NCBI RefSeq assembly: GCF_001500045.1
Contig: NZ_LQIX01000023.1
Coordinates: 62,001 to 126,000 of the forward strand
DNA length: 64,000 bases
From: Mycobacterium sp. GA-1199
Lineage (GTDB): Bacteria; Actinomycetota; Actinomycetes; Mycobacteriales; Mycobacteriaceae
Direction: 5' to 3'
This document shows, piece by piece, positions 43,181 through 53,431 of the stretch. Position 1 is the first letter of the stretch, and each line of letters starts with the position of its first letter. The position numbers and the translations under genes were made by a program. The notes below the pieces were generated by a model. That model was given only the letters and a program-made list of their open reading frames with translations, did not search any database and was not told the origin of the DNA.

Positions 43181-43659
43181 TCGGCCGTCCTGTGCAGCGT
43201 CGCGCCGAGATGATGTTGCAGGGGCAGGCCCATCGCCGCCATCCGCAACGAGTAGACCAGTTCGTCGCCATCGACCCGAATCGAACGACCGAGCGCGGCA
43301 ACGTTTTTCGCGGTGGAAGTGAGACCGATCGAGGTCGCGGTCAGTTCGAGCTCGATGCACGCGCGCTCGACTACGAGGGTGCCCTCCTCGATCTCGGTGA
43401 TCCCGTTCGGATGGGCCAACACCCATTCGGCGCGGCCGGGCGACGGCACCCGCAGAAAGCCCGTCTCGGCATGCAAAGGCCGGCCATCGTCGGCGGTGGT
43501 CTTCTGGCGGTATGTCAGGAACGGTTTGCCGACGTGGTCGAACGCGATCTGCTCGGTGTAACCGAACGGTTCGATCGTCGGATATTCGCCCGCGCCGCGG
43601 CCGGACCAGACGCCCAGCAGTGGGTGCAGCACGGCGATGTCGGGGTGGAGCTCGACCAC
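43177..43659 (-). CDS. Nitrobindin-type haem-binding beta-barrel protein
   Basis: 160 residues. The GxWxGxG motif appears as LLGVWSGRGAGEYPTIEPF, the barrel strands follow (GYTEQIAFDHV, GRAEWVLAHPNGITEIEEG) and the C-terminal HHLGATLHR carries the histidine that ligates haem in nitrobindins (M. tuberculosis Rv2717c type). These bind ferric haem and react with nitric oxide or peroxynitrite. It is the upstream gene of the nitrobindin-hydrolase pair. Confidence 0.85.
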   Translation of the reverse strand: MVELHPDIAVLHPLLGVWSGRGAGEYPTIEPFGYTEQIAFDHVGKPFLTYRQKTTADDGRPLHAETGFLRVPSPGRAEWVLAHPNGITEIEEGTLVVERACIELELTATSIGLTSTAKNVAALGRSIRVDGDELVYSLRMAAMGLPLQHHLGATLHRTAE

Positions 43660-43668
43660 ACCGCCAGG

Positions 43669-44157
43669 CTAGCGGGGGCCGCCGCTCAGGACGCCCTTGC
43701 CGATGAACGACCCGAGTTGGGCCAGCAGGTCGGTGGGGGAGGCCTGCGGCGGTGGTGCGGCGTTCGTCTGCTGCCACGGCTGGCAATCTCGCGTCGTGAA
43801 CGCGGTGTCGGTCGCCTCGATGCGCACCACCTGGGGCTTCTTGGTGAGTGCGTTGTCGGGGACCTGGTCGTTGTTGTCCCGCTTCCAGTAGCAGGCGCCG
43901 CCGTCGACGGGACCCGCCGACGAGTACGTACCCGGCAGAATTTCGGTGCCGACCCTGTAGGTGCCGTCCTTGTCGATGGAGGTCAGCGGCCCGGCGGGGG
44001 GCGGTCCCGGCGTACTGGACGGGCCTGGGGCGGCCGACGGTCCCGGGGCCCCCGGATCTGGATGGTGCGGCTCGTCCGGTTGGGCCTGCGCGACACCCAG
44101 CCCGCCGAGGGCGAGCAGCGCCGTCGCGGCAACGGCGGCCAGTCGCGGCAAAGTCAT
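43669..44157 (-). CDS. Secreted Pro-rich hypothetical protein
   Basis: 162 residues. A signal peptide (LAAVAATALLALGGLGVAQA) leads into a Pro/Gly/Ser linker of about 35 residues, then a compact domain DGTYRVGTEILPGTY, CYWKRDNND and TTRDCQPW with two cysteines likely to pair. Similar short secreted proteins are frequent in mycobacteria, function unknown. ATG at 44157 is chosen because upstream residues lack signal character. Its stop is ten bases before the start of the nitrobindin gene. Confidence 0.76.
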   Translation of the reverse strand: MTLPRLAAVAATALLALGGLGVAQAQPDEPHHPDPGAPGPSAAPGPSSTPGPPPAGPLTSIDKDGTYRVGTEILPGTYSSAGPVDGGACYWKRDNNDQVPDNALTKKPQVVRIEATDTAFTTRDCQPWQQTNAAPPPQASPTDLLAQLGSFIGKGVLSGGPR

Positions 44158-44194
44158 GCGAGCCAGTCTAAACGGACAGCGGGCCTGGGAAAGC

Positions 44195-44232
44195 AAAAAC
44201 CCGTCGCCGCAGCGGGGAGCTGCGGCGACGGG
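44195..44232 (-). terminator. Intrinsic terminator of the hemophore-related gene
   Basis: A perfect 14-bp stem, CCCGTCGCCGCAGC (44200-44213) with GCTGCGGCGACGGG (44219-44232), and a five-base loop. Read on the minus strand it is followed by GTTTTTGC, a U-run. It lies 26 bases after the stop of the 44258-44656 gene. Canonical U-tailed terminators are uncommon in mycobacteria. Confidence 0.82.
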
Positions 44233-44257
44233 CTCTGTTCGATGGAGTCGACCGGAC

Positions 44258-44656
44258 TCAGCCGGCCATGAACTCGTCGTAGGCCGACGCCAACTCCGGA
44301 GGCAGCGCCGAGATGTTGCAGGTGCGCTGCACGTCGCCGATCGGCGCGAGGATGCCACGCAGGTCGTAGTACTCCTGCGGGTTGGCGTTGAAGTACCCGC
44401 GCAGCGTGGCCGACGCTTCGTTGCGAGGCTGGCTGAACGCGGTGGTCACGGCCTGGTTGGCACCCGGATGGCTGTCCAGGTACGTACGGGCCGCACCCGT
44501 CACATTGCTGACGGTGCCGGACACGGCGCTTGCGCTGCAATCCGGTGCGGCCATCGCCGACGGCGCGGCGATGGTTGCTGCGGCGAGGCCGCCGAGCAGG
44601 CTGGCGGCACAGGCGCCGGCGATCTGCCGGCGCGCGGCGATACCACGAATCTTCAT
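44258..44656 (-). CDS. Hemophore-related secreted protein
   Basis: 132 residues. The signal peptide runs through AASLLGGLAAATIAAPSAMA, followed by mature APDCSASAVSGTVSNVTGAA, RTYLDSHPGANQAVTTAF and a second cysteine in VQRTCNISALPPEL. The two cysteines and the all-helical pattern match the Rv0203-like hemophore/haem-binding family of mycobacteria. GAAAGAAA lies before the ATG. Transcript ends at the U-tailed hairpin at 44195-44232. Confidence 0.83.
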   Translation of the reverse strand: MKIRGIAARRQIAGACAASLLGGLAAATIAAPSAMAAPDCSASAVSGTVSNVTGAARTYLDSHPGANQAVTTAFSQPRNEASATLRGYFNANPQEYYDLRGILAPIGDVQRTCNISALPPELASAYDEFMAG

Positions 44657-44951
44657 ATCGTTTCTTTCCTTCACTGCGTTTGTCGCTGATTCCCCCGTCC
44701 CCGAAAACCAAGGTACCCATGGCAAATGCGGACAAACGCCGGAGCAGGACGCGGAATCGAACCACACGCAGGCGTTACACCGCAGCGGCGTGATCTGTAC
44801 CGCAATTTCGGCCGAATTCGATAAGCGCGCAACCAGAAATTTCGAGAACTCTGAGAATTTGCTGCCGATATTTAATTGATCGTGATCTGCATGGTGACCG
44901 AATTGTTATCCACGCCTATGGGCGGAGGCGTCGAACAGGAGCCTTGAACAT
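44657..44951. other. Intergenic region, AT-richer
   Basis: A 295-base gap between the divergent hemophore-related and VOC genes. Its right half (44810-44900) is noticeably AT-rich (AGAAATTTCGAGAACTCTGA, TTTAATTGATCG) for this genome, as expected for promoters. No open frame in it looks like a gene and I see no clear operator. Confidence 0.5.
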
Positions 44952-45371
44952 ATGGTGGTCCTCGTGAAGCTGGACCTGCTGAGCCCCGGTGTCGAAGTCG
45001 GACTCGTCACCACGAACCGAGACGAGATGGTCGCCTTCTACGAAGGATTTCTCGAACTCGAGCCCCAAGGCGAGATCGAATTCCCCGGCGGTTCGCAGCG
45101 GCGGTACGCGCTGGGCGGCAGCGTGGTCAAGCTCGTCACCTACGAGACACCGCCGCCGCAACCGGTTGCGGCCGGAGGCGGCAGGGCACAGGCGGGGATC
45201 CGGTACTTCACGGTGGGGGTGAAGAACCTGCGCGGCATCGCCGAGGAATTCGCCGCCTCCGGGTACGACGTCGTCGAACCGTTGACCGAGTTCGCGCCGG
45301 TGCCGGGGATGGGCTGGATGTTCGTCGCCGACCCGGACGGCAACTGGATCGAAATGTTCGGAACGCTGTGA
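44952..45371 (+). CDS. VOC / glyoxalase-family protein
   Basis: 139 residues: VGLVTTNRDEMVAFYEGFL and, near the end, MFVADPDGNWIEMFG are the strands of vicinal-oxygen-chelate domains, with the final glutamate a metal-ligand candidate. ATG at 44952, or GTG at 44964, are both possible. Its stop overlaps the GTG of the rhomboid gene by four bases. Confidence 0.8.
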   Translation: MVVLVKLDLLSPGVEVGLVTTNRDEMVAFYEGFLELEPQGEIEFPGGSQRRYALGGSVVKLVTYETPPPQPVAAGGGRAQAGIRYFTVGVKNLRGIAEEFAASGYDVVEPLTEFAPVPGMGWMFVADPDGNWIEMFGTL

Positions 45372-46234
45372 CCGGCTTCCAACCCCTGCCGACCCCGCCG
45401 GTGGCGCCGACGTGCTACCGCCACCCCGACCGGGTGACCTATGTCCGCTGCGCGCGGTGCAACCGCTACATCTGCGCCGAATGCATGCGTGACGCGGCGG
45501 TCGGGCATCAGTGCGTGGAATGCGTGAACGCCGGCGCCCAACAGGTGCGCCAGGTGCGGACCCAGTTCGGCGGGGTGCCATCGGACAAGCCGATGGTCAC
45601 CTACGTGTTGATCGCCGCGAACGTGGTCATGTTCGCGCTGCAGATGGCGGTGCCCGGTCTGCAGCGCGAACTCGTGCTGCAATCCTTCCCCGTCGCTGAT
45701 GGGGAGCTGTACCGCCTGCTGACGTCGGCGTTCCTGCACTACGGGGCCGCCCACATCCTGCTCAACATGTGGGCCCTCTACGTGGTCGGCCCGCCGCTGG
45801 AGGCGGCGCTGGGCCGGTTGCGGTTCTCAGCCCTGTACCTGCTGAGCGCGCTCGGCGGATCCGTGCTCGTCTATCTGCTGTCCTCGCCGGTCGCGCAGAC
45901 CGCGGGAGCGTCGGGCGCGGTGTTCGGGCTCTTCGGAGCGATATTCGTGGTGGGCAAGCGGTTGAACATGGACGTGCGGTGGGTGGGCGCGATCATCGCG
46001 ATCAACCTGGCCTTCACGTTCATCATCCCGCTGGTGAGCTCGCAGAACATCAGCTGGCAGGGCCACATCGGGGGCCTCGTCACGGGCGCCGCGATCGCAA
46101 CGGCGTACGTGTACGCGCCGCGTGGCTCGCGCAATATGGTCCAGGCCGGGGCCAGTGCGGCAGCTCTGGTGGTCTTCGCGGCCCTGATCTGGTGGCGTAC
46201 CGCCGATCTGCTGGCGTCCCTCGGCCTGGCCTGA
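45368..46234 (+). CDS. Rhomboid-family intramembrane serine protease
   Basis: 288 residues, close to M. tuberculosis Rv0110 in layout. An N-terminal B-box-like zinc finger (CYRHPDRVTYVRCARCNRYI, CAECM, HQCVEC) precedes about six to seven membrane helices. The catalytic Ser is in TAGASGAVFGLFGA and the His in WQGHIGGLVTG; the HxxxN on helix 2 is seen in AHILLNMWAL. It cleaves membrane-anchored proteins; natural substrates in mycobacteria are unknown. GTG start overlaps the VOC stop. Confidence 0.9.
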   Translation: MTGFQPLPTPPVAPTCYRHPDRVTYVRCARCNRYICAECMRDAAVGHQCVECVNAGAQQVRQVRTQFGGVPSDKPMVTYVLIAANVVMFALQMAVPGLQRELVLQSFPVADGELYRLLTSAFLHYGAAHILLNMWALYVVGPPLEAALGRLRFSALYLLSALGGSVLVYLLSSPVAQTAGASGAVFGLFGAIFVVGKRLNMDVRWVGAIIAINLAFTFIIPLVSSQNISWQGHIGGLVTGAAIATAYVYAPRGSRNMVQAGASAAALVVFAALIWWRTADLLASLGLA

Positions 46235-46239
46235 ACTTC

Positions 46240-48150
46240 TTAGAGCTGGATGCGGGAGCCGACGATCACGGTGCGGTCGAGCGGCAGGCCGAAGTGCGCC
46301 GCGGCGTCGGCGGTGATGTGCGAAGTCGCGATGAACAGTCGTTTGCGCCACGGCGCCATGGTCGGGGCGTCGCCGGGAGAAATTTCGAGCTTGGACAGGA
46401 AGTAGGACGCGGTGGCCAGGTCGACCGGGCCCTCGGTGTCCGCGGGGTCGAGCAGGGCCAGGGCCCGCGGCACGTTGGGCCGTTCCATGTAACCGAACCG
46501 CGCGACGACGTGGACGATCCCGTCCCGGGTGTAACCGAGGTCGTCGTGCGTCACCCGCTCGGCGTCGGGCACCCGCGGCACTGTCTCGGTCTCGACGGAC
46601 ACGATCAGCACGTGCTCGGCGAGGACGCGGTTGTGTTCGACATTGGTCCGCATGGCCAGCGGTGCGGTGTGCATGCTGCGGTTCAGGAACACGGCGGTGA
46701 CCGGTATCCGAATCAGCGGCGGTTCGCGGTTCGGCAGGCCGGCGACGAATTCGCGCAACGGGCCTTCGGCGCGTTCCCGTGCGGCGGTGATGACCACGCG
46801 GCCGCGCTGCCAGGTGGTCATCACCGTGAACGCGGCGACAGCGATGGTCAGCGGTAGCCACGCGCCGTGCACCAGCTTGGTGAGGTTGGCGCCGAAGAAC
46901 ATCAGGTCGACCACCAGCAGCGCGCCCGCGCCGGGCACCACCGCCCACAGCGGCCACCGCCACCGCGTGCGCGCGTAGTAGAAGAACAGCGTCGTCGTGA
47001 TCGTGATGGTGCCCGTCACCGCCATTCCGAACGCGTAGGCCAGCGACGCCGAACTACGGAAGGCGAAAACCAGGATCAGCACTCCCAGCAGCAAGGCGCC
47101 GTTGATCCACGGCACGTAGATCTGCCCGATGGTGGACGCCGAGGTGTGCTCGATGCGCAGCCGCGGCAGGTAACCGAGGCGGGCGGCCTGCGAGGTCACC
47201 GAGAACGCGCCGGTGATGACGGCTTGCGAGGCGATCACCGTCGCGGCGGTGGCCAACAGCACCAACGGAATACGCGCCCACTCCGGTGCCAGCAGGAAGA
47301 ACGGGGCGGCCACCGTCGACTCGTCGCCCAGCACCAGCGCGCCCTGACCGAAGTAGCTCAGTGTGCAGGCGGGCAGGACAAGGCCGAGCCACCCGAAAGT
47401 GATTGCCCGCCTACCGAAGTGGCCCATATCGGCGTAGAGCGCCTCGGCTCCCGTCACCGCCAGCACGATCGCCGCCAGCGCGAAGAACCCGAAGTGGAAG
47501 TGTTCGGTGATGAACGTCAGGGCGTAGGTCGGCGACAACGCCTTGAGGATCTCCGGATGCCCGGCGATGCCGCGCACCCCGCACAACCCGATCGAGACGA
47601 ACCACAGGATCATCACCGGGCCGAAGAACCGCCCGATGGTTGCGGTGCCGCGACGTTGCACCGAGAACAACGCGACGATGATCACCGCGGTGACCGGTAC
47701 GACGAAGTCCGCCAACTCCGGGTCGATCACCTTGAGGCCCTCGACCGCGGACAGCACGGAGATCGCCGGCGTGATCATGCTGTCGCCGAAGAACAGCGCG
47801 GCGCCGAACAGACCCAAAGCGGCCAGCGCCGCCGTCACCCGCCGTCCGCGCCGGCCGGTCCACCGGCGCAACAGCGTGATCAGCGCCATGATTCCGCCCT
47901 CGCCGTGGTTGTCGGCCCGCATCACCAGCGTCACGTAGGTGAGCGTCACGATGATCATCACCGACCAGAAGATCAGCGAGACGACGCCGTAGACGTGGCT
48001 GTGCGCGACGGGTACCGGATGCGGATCGTGCGGGTTGAACACCGTCTGGATGGTGTAGATCGGGCTGGTGCCGATATCGCCGAACACGATGCCGAGCGCG
48101 GCGATCACCACGGCCGGGCGCAGCGACGTTGTACCCGGCCCTGCCCGCAT
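46240..48150 (-). CDS. kup: Kup-family potassium transporter
   Basis: 636 residues: ALGIVFGDIGTSPIYTIQTV is the Kup signature, about twelve membrane helices follow, then a cytoplasmic C-terminal domain (VPVTAVFLNRSMHTAPLAM, HVVARFGYMERPNVPRAL) ending in GSRIQL. H+/K+ symport in low potassium or acid. ATG at 48150 begins MRAGPGTTSLRPAVVIAALG; longer upstream frames overlap the antisense gene and are unrelated to the family. Confidence 0.92.
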   Translation of the reverse strand: MRAGPGTTSLRPAVVIAALGIVFGDIGTSPIYTIQTVFNPHDPHPVPVAHSHVYGVVSLIFWSVMIIVTLTYVTLVMRADNHGEGGIMALITLLRRWTGRRGRRVTAALAALGLFGAALFFGDSMITPAISVLSAVEGLKVIDPELADFVVPVTAVIIVALFSVQRRGTATIGRFFGPVMILWFVSIGLCGVRGIAGHPEILKALSPTYALTFITEHFHFGFFALAAIVLAVTGAEALYADMGHFGRRAITFGWLGLVLPACTLSYFGQGALVLGDESTVAAPFFLLAPEWARIPLVLLATAATVIASQAVITGAFSVTSQAARLGYLPRLRIEHTSASTIGQIYVPWINGALLLGVLILVFAFRSSASLAYAFGMAVTGTITITTTLFFYYARTRWRWPLWAVVPGAGALLVVDLMFFGANLTKLVHGAWLPLTIAVAAFTVMTTWQRGRVVITAARERAEGPLREFVAGLPNREPPLIRIPVTAVFLNRSMHTAPLAMRTNVEHNRVLAEHVLIVSVETETVPRVPDAERVTHDDLGYTRDGIVHVVARFGYMERPNVPRALALLDPADTEGPVDLATASYFLSKLEISPGDAPTMAPWRKRLFIATSHITADAAAHFGLPLDRTVIVGSRIQL

Positions 48151-48237
48151 CCGATGATCATGGCCGAGTGGGGGACCTGTTCGCGGCCCTTCTCCGCGGA
48201 TGGGCACGCAACCGCGCGGTTTTGGGAGGATGAGGTC

Positions 48238-49068
48238 GTGGCCGACGACGCGCTCGACGAACTGTATGCCGCCAAGCTCGAGGACTTCACCGCGCTGCGT
48301 ACCAGGTTGGCCGGCGAGGCCAAGAAGCGTGGCGACGCGGAGGCGGCCAAGCGGATCTCGGCCGCGCGGAAACCGACGACCGCTGCGTGGGTGGTCAACC
48401 GGCTCGCGCTCGGCGACGACGACGTCAAACAACGCCTGAAGAGTCTCGGTGAACGGTTGCGTGACGCACACGCGGCGATGGACGGTGAGCGGATCCGGGA
48501 GCTGTCCACCGAACAGCGCCGGCTGGTCAACGATATGACCCGTACCGCGTTCGAGGAGGCTGAGCTCAGAAGCCCGACCGGAGCGTTGCGCGACGACGTC
48601 ACCGGCACGCTGCAGGCCGTTGTCGCCGACCCCGACGTCGCGGATCGGCTCGGCAGGTTGACCAAGGCCGAAGAGTGGTCCGGTTTCGGCGAGTTCGGAG
48701 ACACCGCAATCGTTTTCAGCCCGACCACGAAACGCAAACCCAAGCCTGGACCCGAGCCCGAAGCCGCAGAGCCGAGCGACGATGGTCGCGACGGCAAGGA
48801 CGCGGAGGCGCGCAGACAACGGCAGCGGGCCCGCGCCGAACTGGCCGCCGCCGAGCGCACCAAGGCCGAAGCCGACGACGCACTGGCCGAACTACAGTCC
48901 GATCTGGCGGCCGCCCGTCTGCGGCACCAGGACGCTGGACGCCGGTTGCAGGAAGCTGAGCAAGGGCTGGCCGCGGCCGAGGATGCCTACGACAAGGCCA
49001 AGCAGGTCGGCCGGGATGCCGCCGCCGCGGTGAAGGAGGCCAAGACGCGCCTGCGGCGCGTTAAGTGA
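48238..49068 (+). CDS. Coiled-coil hypothetical protein
   Basis: 276 residues from GTG at 48238 with GGGAGGA upstream. N-terminal helical domain (LYAAKLEDFTALRTRLAGEA, RKPTTAAWVVNRLAL), a Lys/Pro linker, and a C-terminal 90-residue coiled coil rich in Ala, Glu, Lys and Arg. Recognised only as a conserved mycobacterial hypothetical. Its 3' end overlaps the convergent methyltransferase gene by eight bases. Confidence 0.78.
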   Translation: MADDALDELYAAKLEDFTALRTRLAGEAKKRGDAEAAKRISAARKPTTAAWVVNRLALGDDDVKQRLKSLGERLRDAHAAMDGERIRELSTEQRRLVNDMTRTAFEEAELRSPTGALRDDVTGTLQAVVADPDVADRLGRLTKAEEWSGFGEFGDTAIVFSPTTKRKPKPGPEPEAAEPSDDGRDGKDAEARRQRQRARAELAAAERTKAEADDALAELQSDLAAARLRHQDAGRRLQEAEQGLAAAEDAYDKAKQVGRDAAAAVKEAKTRLRRVK

Positions 49069-49720
49069 TTGCTCGGCAACTGATCTCCATGCTGTCACTC
49101 TCCCGCGCCGGGATGGGGACGCTGACGTAGCCGTTCGCCGGGTCACGGACGTAGTCGAGGTAGGGGACCAGTTCGTCCATCGACGTGTTGTCCGCGACGA
49201 CCAGCGCACCGGGCGTCAGGCGTGGTTCCAGCAGCTCGAGCACCGGCACATACAGCTCCTTCCATCCATCCAAGAGGACGAAATCGACTGTCCCGGCGAG
49301 GGTTTGCAAGGTATGCAGCGCATCGCCTGCGAGCACCGTGATCACGTCGTCGAGTCCGATGTCGACGAACGTCTTGGTCGCGGCGGCGACCTTTGCGGCG
49401 CTCAGCTCGGTGGTGACGACGCGGCCCCTGCCGTTGTCCCGCACCGCCGCGGCCAGGTGGATCGCGGAGAGGCCGAGGGACATGCCGAACTCGACGACGG
49501 TGGCAGGTCTACTCGCCCGCACCAGCGCGTACAGCAATCGGCCCGCTTCCGGCGTCACCGGCAGATAGAACTCACTGAGAGCGTCGGCGCGCTCCTGCGG
49601 AGTGGCCTCCGACAGGCGGGCGAAGTCGGCGCGCCGCAGTGCCTCCATCTGATACCGCGCCTCGGCGTACATCCGGTCGATCGCCCCGGCGACGCGGGAC
49701 TGATGCAGTGTGATGGTCAT
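49061..49720 (-). CDS. O-methyltransferase family protein
   Basis: 219 residues: VVEFGMSLGLSAIHLAAAVR is the AdoMet-binding motif I of the class I fold, DNGRGRVVTTELSAAKVAAA and FVLLDGWKELYVPVLELLE follow, as in caffeoyl-CoA/catechol-type O-methyltransferases. ATG at 49720 begins MTITLHQSRVAGAID. Substrate unknown. Confidence 0.85.
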   Translation of the reverse strand: MTITLHQSRVAGAIDRMYAEARYQMEALRRADFARLSEATPQERADALSEFYLPVTPEAGRLLYALVRASRPATVVEFGMSLGLSAIHLAAAVRDNGRGRVVTTELSAAKVAAATKTFVDIGLDDVITVLAGDALHTLQTLAGTVDFVLLDGWKELYVPVLELLEPRLTPGALVVADNTSMDELVPYLDYVRDPANGYVSVPIPARESDSMEISCRAIT

Positions 49721-49774
49721 AGTCGTCGAACGTATCGGGCCGACGGCCATTCGTGTCAGGATGACCACAGGGCC

Positions 49775-50740
49775 ATGGGAAGTTCCGGCACGTCGACTGG
49801 ACGCGTGATCGCGGTGATCGCGCTCATGGTGCTTGCGGCTTGGGCGTTGCGTGGATACGTCCCTGGCGTCGAGCGAACCGCCGAACAGGTGCAGCAACGC
49901 CAGAGCAATCCGCTGGCGCTGGCGGCGGTCATAGTGCTGCTGTGCGCGGCGGTGGCGATCATCGGTTTCGCGGTCATCGTGCGGATGCGGGACAAACGGC
50001 CGCTCCCAGCGCCGGCCGGGAGTCTGCCTCGGGACCGACGGCCCGGCGACCGGCCGTCGTGGCGGTTCACGCTCGTCGCGCTGGCGGCGCTCATCGGGTT
50101 GGTGCTTCTGGTCGCACTGCTGTCGCGGCTTTCGCTACCGGTGCCAACCGAAGAGGCGCCGCCGGCCGTCACACCCGACGCTCCTGCTTCCGGCGATCCC
50201 GGCGATCCCGTCCCGCCGCGTCCCGTCGAGGACGACGCCGCCGACGGCAACGTCGTGAACTACCTGATCCCCCCGATGCTTCTGTTGATGGCGCTGATCG
50301 TCGTCGGGACTGCGGTCGCATCGCGGCGACAGGCGCGCCCCCCGACCTCATCCGCCTTCGGCGAGGCGGTCGACGAACCGGCGGCACCTGCGAGTGCGGC
50401 ATCGCTCGCCAGGGCCGCCGAGGTCGGGCTCGCCGAGATCGGCGACCTGAGCCGTGAACCGCGGGAGGCGATCATCGCCTGCTACGCCGCGATGGAACGC
50501 GAACTGACGCGGGTACCAGGGGCGGCGCCGCAGGCGTACGACACCCCAACCGAGGTACTCGCACGTGCGGTCGCCAGCGGGGCGTTGCGTTCCGACAGCG
50601 CCACCGAACTGGTCGAGTTGTTCGAAGAGGCGCGATTCTCGCCGCACGTGATGAACGAGCAGCACCGTGACGCCGCGGTGCGGGTGCTCAACCGCGTGCT
50701 GACCGAGCTACCCGAACGCACATCGGGTGTGGCGTCGTGA
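49775..50740 (+). CDS. DUF4129 membrane protein, first gene of moxR operon
   Basis: 321 residues: three to four membrane helices in the first 200 residues with a Pro/Asp-rich extracytoplasmic loop, then a C-terminal DUF4129 domain (AIIACYAAMERELTRV, ELVELFEEARFSPHVM). Matches by length and position the first member of the M. tuberculosis moxR3 operon. Start overlaps none; its stop overlaps the next GTG. Confidence 0.82.
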   Translation: MGSSGTSTGRVIAVIALMVLAAWALRGYVPGVERTAEQVQQRQSNPLALAAVIVLLCAAVAIIGFAVIVRMRDKRPLPAPAGSLPRDRRPGDRPSWRFTLVALAALIGLVLLVALLSRLSLPVPTEEAPPAVTPDAPASGDPGDPVPPRPVEDDAADGNVVNYLIPPMLLLMALIVVGTAVASRRQARPPTSSAFGEAVDEPAAPASAASLARAAEVGLAEIGDLSREPREAIIACYAAMERELTRVPGAAPQAYDTPTEVLARAVASGALRSDSATELVELFEEARFSPHVMNEQHRDAAVRVLNRVLTELPERTSGVAS

Positions 50741-51218
50741 GAAGGCTTGCGGCAGCGGCGCTTCTGTTTGTGGCAGGCGCGGAACTGATCGCGGTCGCCA
50801 GCCGTGACCGTGAGCTGATCTTGATCGTTTCCGGCGTCGCGTTGGCGTTGGCGTTGCTCGGCTTGCGCTGGCAGCTGGCCCGCGAGGCTGAATCCAGTGA
50901 CGTCCAAACACCTTCCGACGATGCCGCTGAGTCGCTGCGCCGCTGGCGGTCGCGCACCGAGACGCTGATCAGCCGTGCCGAGGCCACCCGCACCGACTGG
51001 GACCGGCACTTGCGGCCCATGCTCGCGCGGCAGTTCGAGCTGGCGACCGGCCAACGTCGTACCCGTAACCGCACGGCCTACCACGCCACCGGTGAGATGC
51101 TGTTCGGCCCGGAGCTGTGGGGTTGGGTCAACCCCGAGAACGTCGCCAAACGCGGGGCGGACGAACCCGGACCCGGCCGGGCGACTCTCGATGAGATCCT
51201 GCAACGGTTGGAGCGGGT

Positions 51219-51222
<4 letters not shown>
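50737..51222 (+). CDS. MoxR-operon membrane protein
   Basis: 161 residues, two N-terminal hydrophobic helices (LAAAALLFVAGAELIAVA and ELILIVSGVALALALLGL) and a conserved cytoplasmic part with RRWRSRTETLISRAEATRTD and GPELWGWVNPENVA. Known only as the second gene of moxR3-type operons. GTGA overlap on its 5' side and ATGA overlap with moxR on its 3' side. Confidence 0.8.
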
Positions 51223-52180
<958 letters not shown>

Positions 52181-52184
<4 letters not shown>

Positions 52185-53431
52185 CCGAGAACCGCTGCAC
52201 CGAGGCCGAGTTACGTTGGCGCGCTTCACCTCTGGCCCAGACGCTGCTGACCTGTGCCGCGGTCGCCATGGCTTTGGCGGTTCTCGGGTCACGTTGGGAG
52301 CTCATCGCGTTCGCCGCACCACTGATCGGGGTGCTGTGCTCAGTCGCGTGGCAGCGAGAAGTTCCCACGGTGCGCGTGTGCGCCGATCCCGGCACCCACC
52401 GATGCTTCGAAGGTGAGCCGGCGCGCGTCATGATGTGGGTGGAGGCAGACGGCGAGACGGCGAAACTGCTGAGCGGCACCGTCTCAGGGATGACGCTCGA
52501 GGTCGCCGAGGCGGGGAACGCGAGGCAAACGGTGGTGGCGACCGCGCGACGCTGGGGCCGCTATCCGCTGCAGGCACACTTGACGGTCGCTGCGCGCGGC
52601 GGTCTGGTCGAGGGGATCGGGAAGGTCGACGCCGCCGACGTCTTCGTGTTCCCGATGGCGCCGCCGCAGTCGACGGCGGTCCCGCGCACCGAACTGCTCG
52701 ATCGCCTCGGCACCCACCTGACCCGCCACATCGGTCCTGGTGTCGAGTACGCCGACGTTCGCCGGTACGTGCCGGGAGATCAACTGCGAACGGTGAACTG
52801 GGCTGTCAGCGCGCGTAGGGGCAGCCTGCATGTCACCGAACGGTTGACCGACCGCGCCGTCGACGTGGTCGTGCTGATCGACAACTACGCGCAGCCGGCC
52901 GGCCCGGCGACCGAGGCCGCCGAGCGCACGGCGCGTGGTGTGGTGCAGGTGGTACAGAGCGCGTTGCGCAGTGGCGACCGGGCCGGCATCGTCGCGCTCG
53001 GCGATCGGCACCCGCGGTGGTTGGGCGCGGACATCGGCCGACGGCAGTTCTATCGGGTCCTCGATGCGATGCTCGGCGTAAGCGGTGGTTATGACACCAC
53101 GTCGGGGACTCTGGCGCCGCGCGCGGCGGTGCCGCCGGGTGCGATCGTCGTCGCGTTCTCCACAATGCTCGACACCGAGTTCGCGCTGGCGTTGATCGAC
53201 CTCTGCAAGCGTGGCCACACCGTCGTGGCGGTGGACGTCCTGCAGGGTGCGCCGTTCGAGGAGGGGTGCGACGCATTGGTGGCGCGGATGTGGGCGCTGC
53301 AACGCTCTTTCATGTATCGAGACATGGGCACCGTCGGCGTCGACATCGTGGCGTGGCGCGAGGGTGACACGCTCGACCAGGCCATGCAGCTGGTGCCCCA
53401 GCACCGCAGACCGGTGCGGAGGCGACGGTGA
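52181..53431 (+). CDS. DUF58 domain protein, MoxR partner
   Basis: 416 residues from GTG at 52181 (GTGA overlap with moxR stop). Two hydrophobic helices near residues 25-65, then the DUF58 signature RRYVPGDQLRTVNWAVSARR and a vWA-like domain with VDVVVLIDNYAQPAG as the MIDAS strand. Membrane anchored, the likely effector of the MoxR ATPase. Confidence 0.88.

Noticed and set aside
46867..48237. Upstream extension of the coiled-coil protein
   Set aside because: This part is antisense to kup. The real start is GTG 48238 with its own ribosome site.
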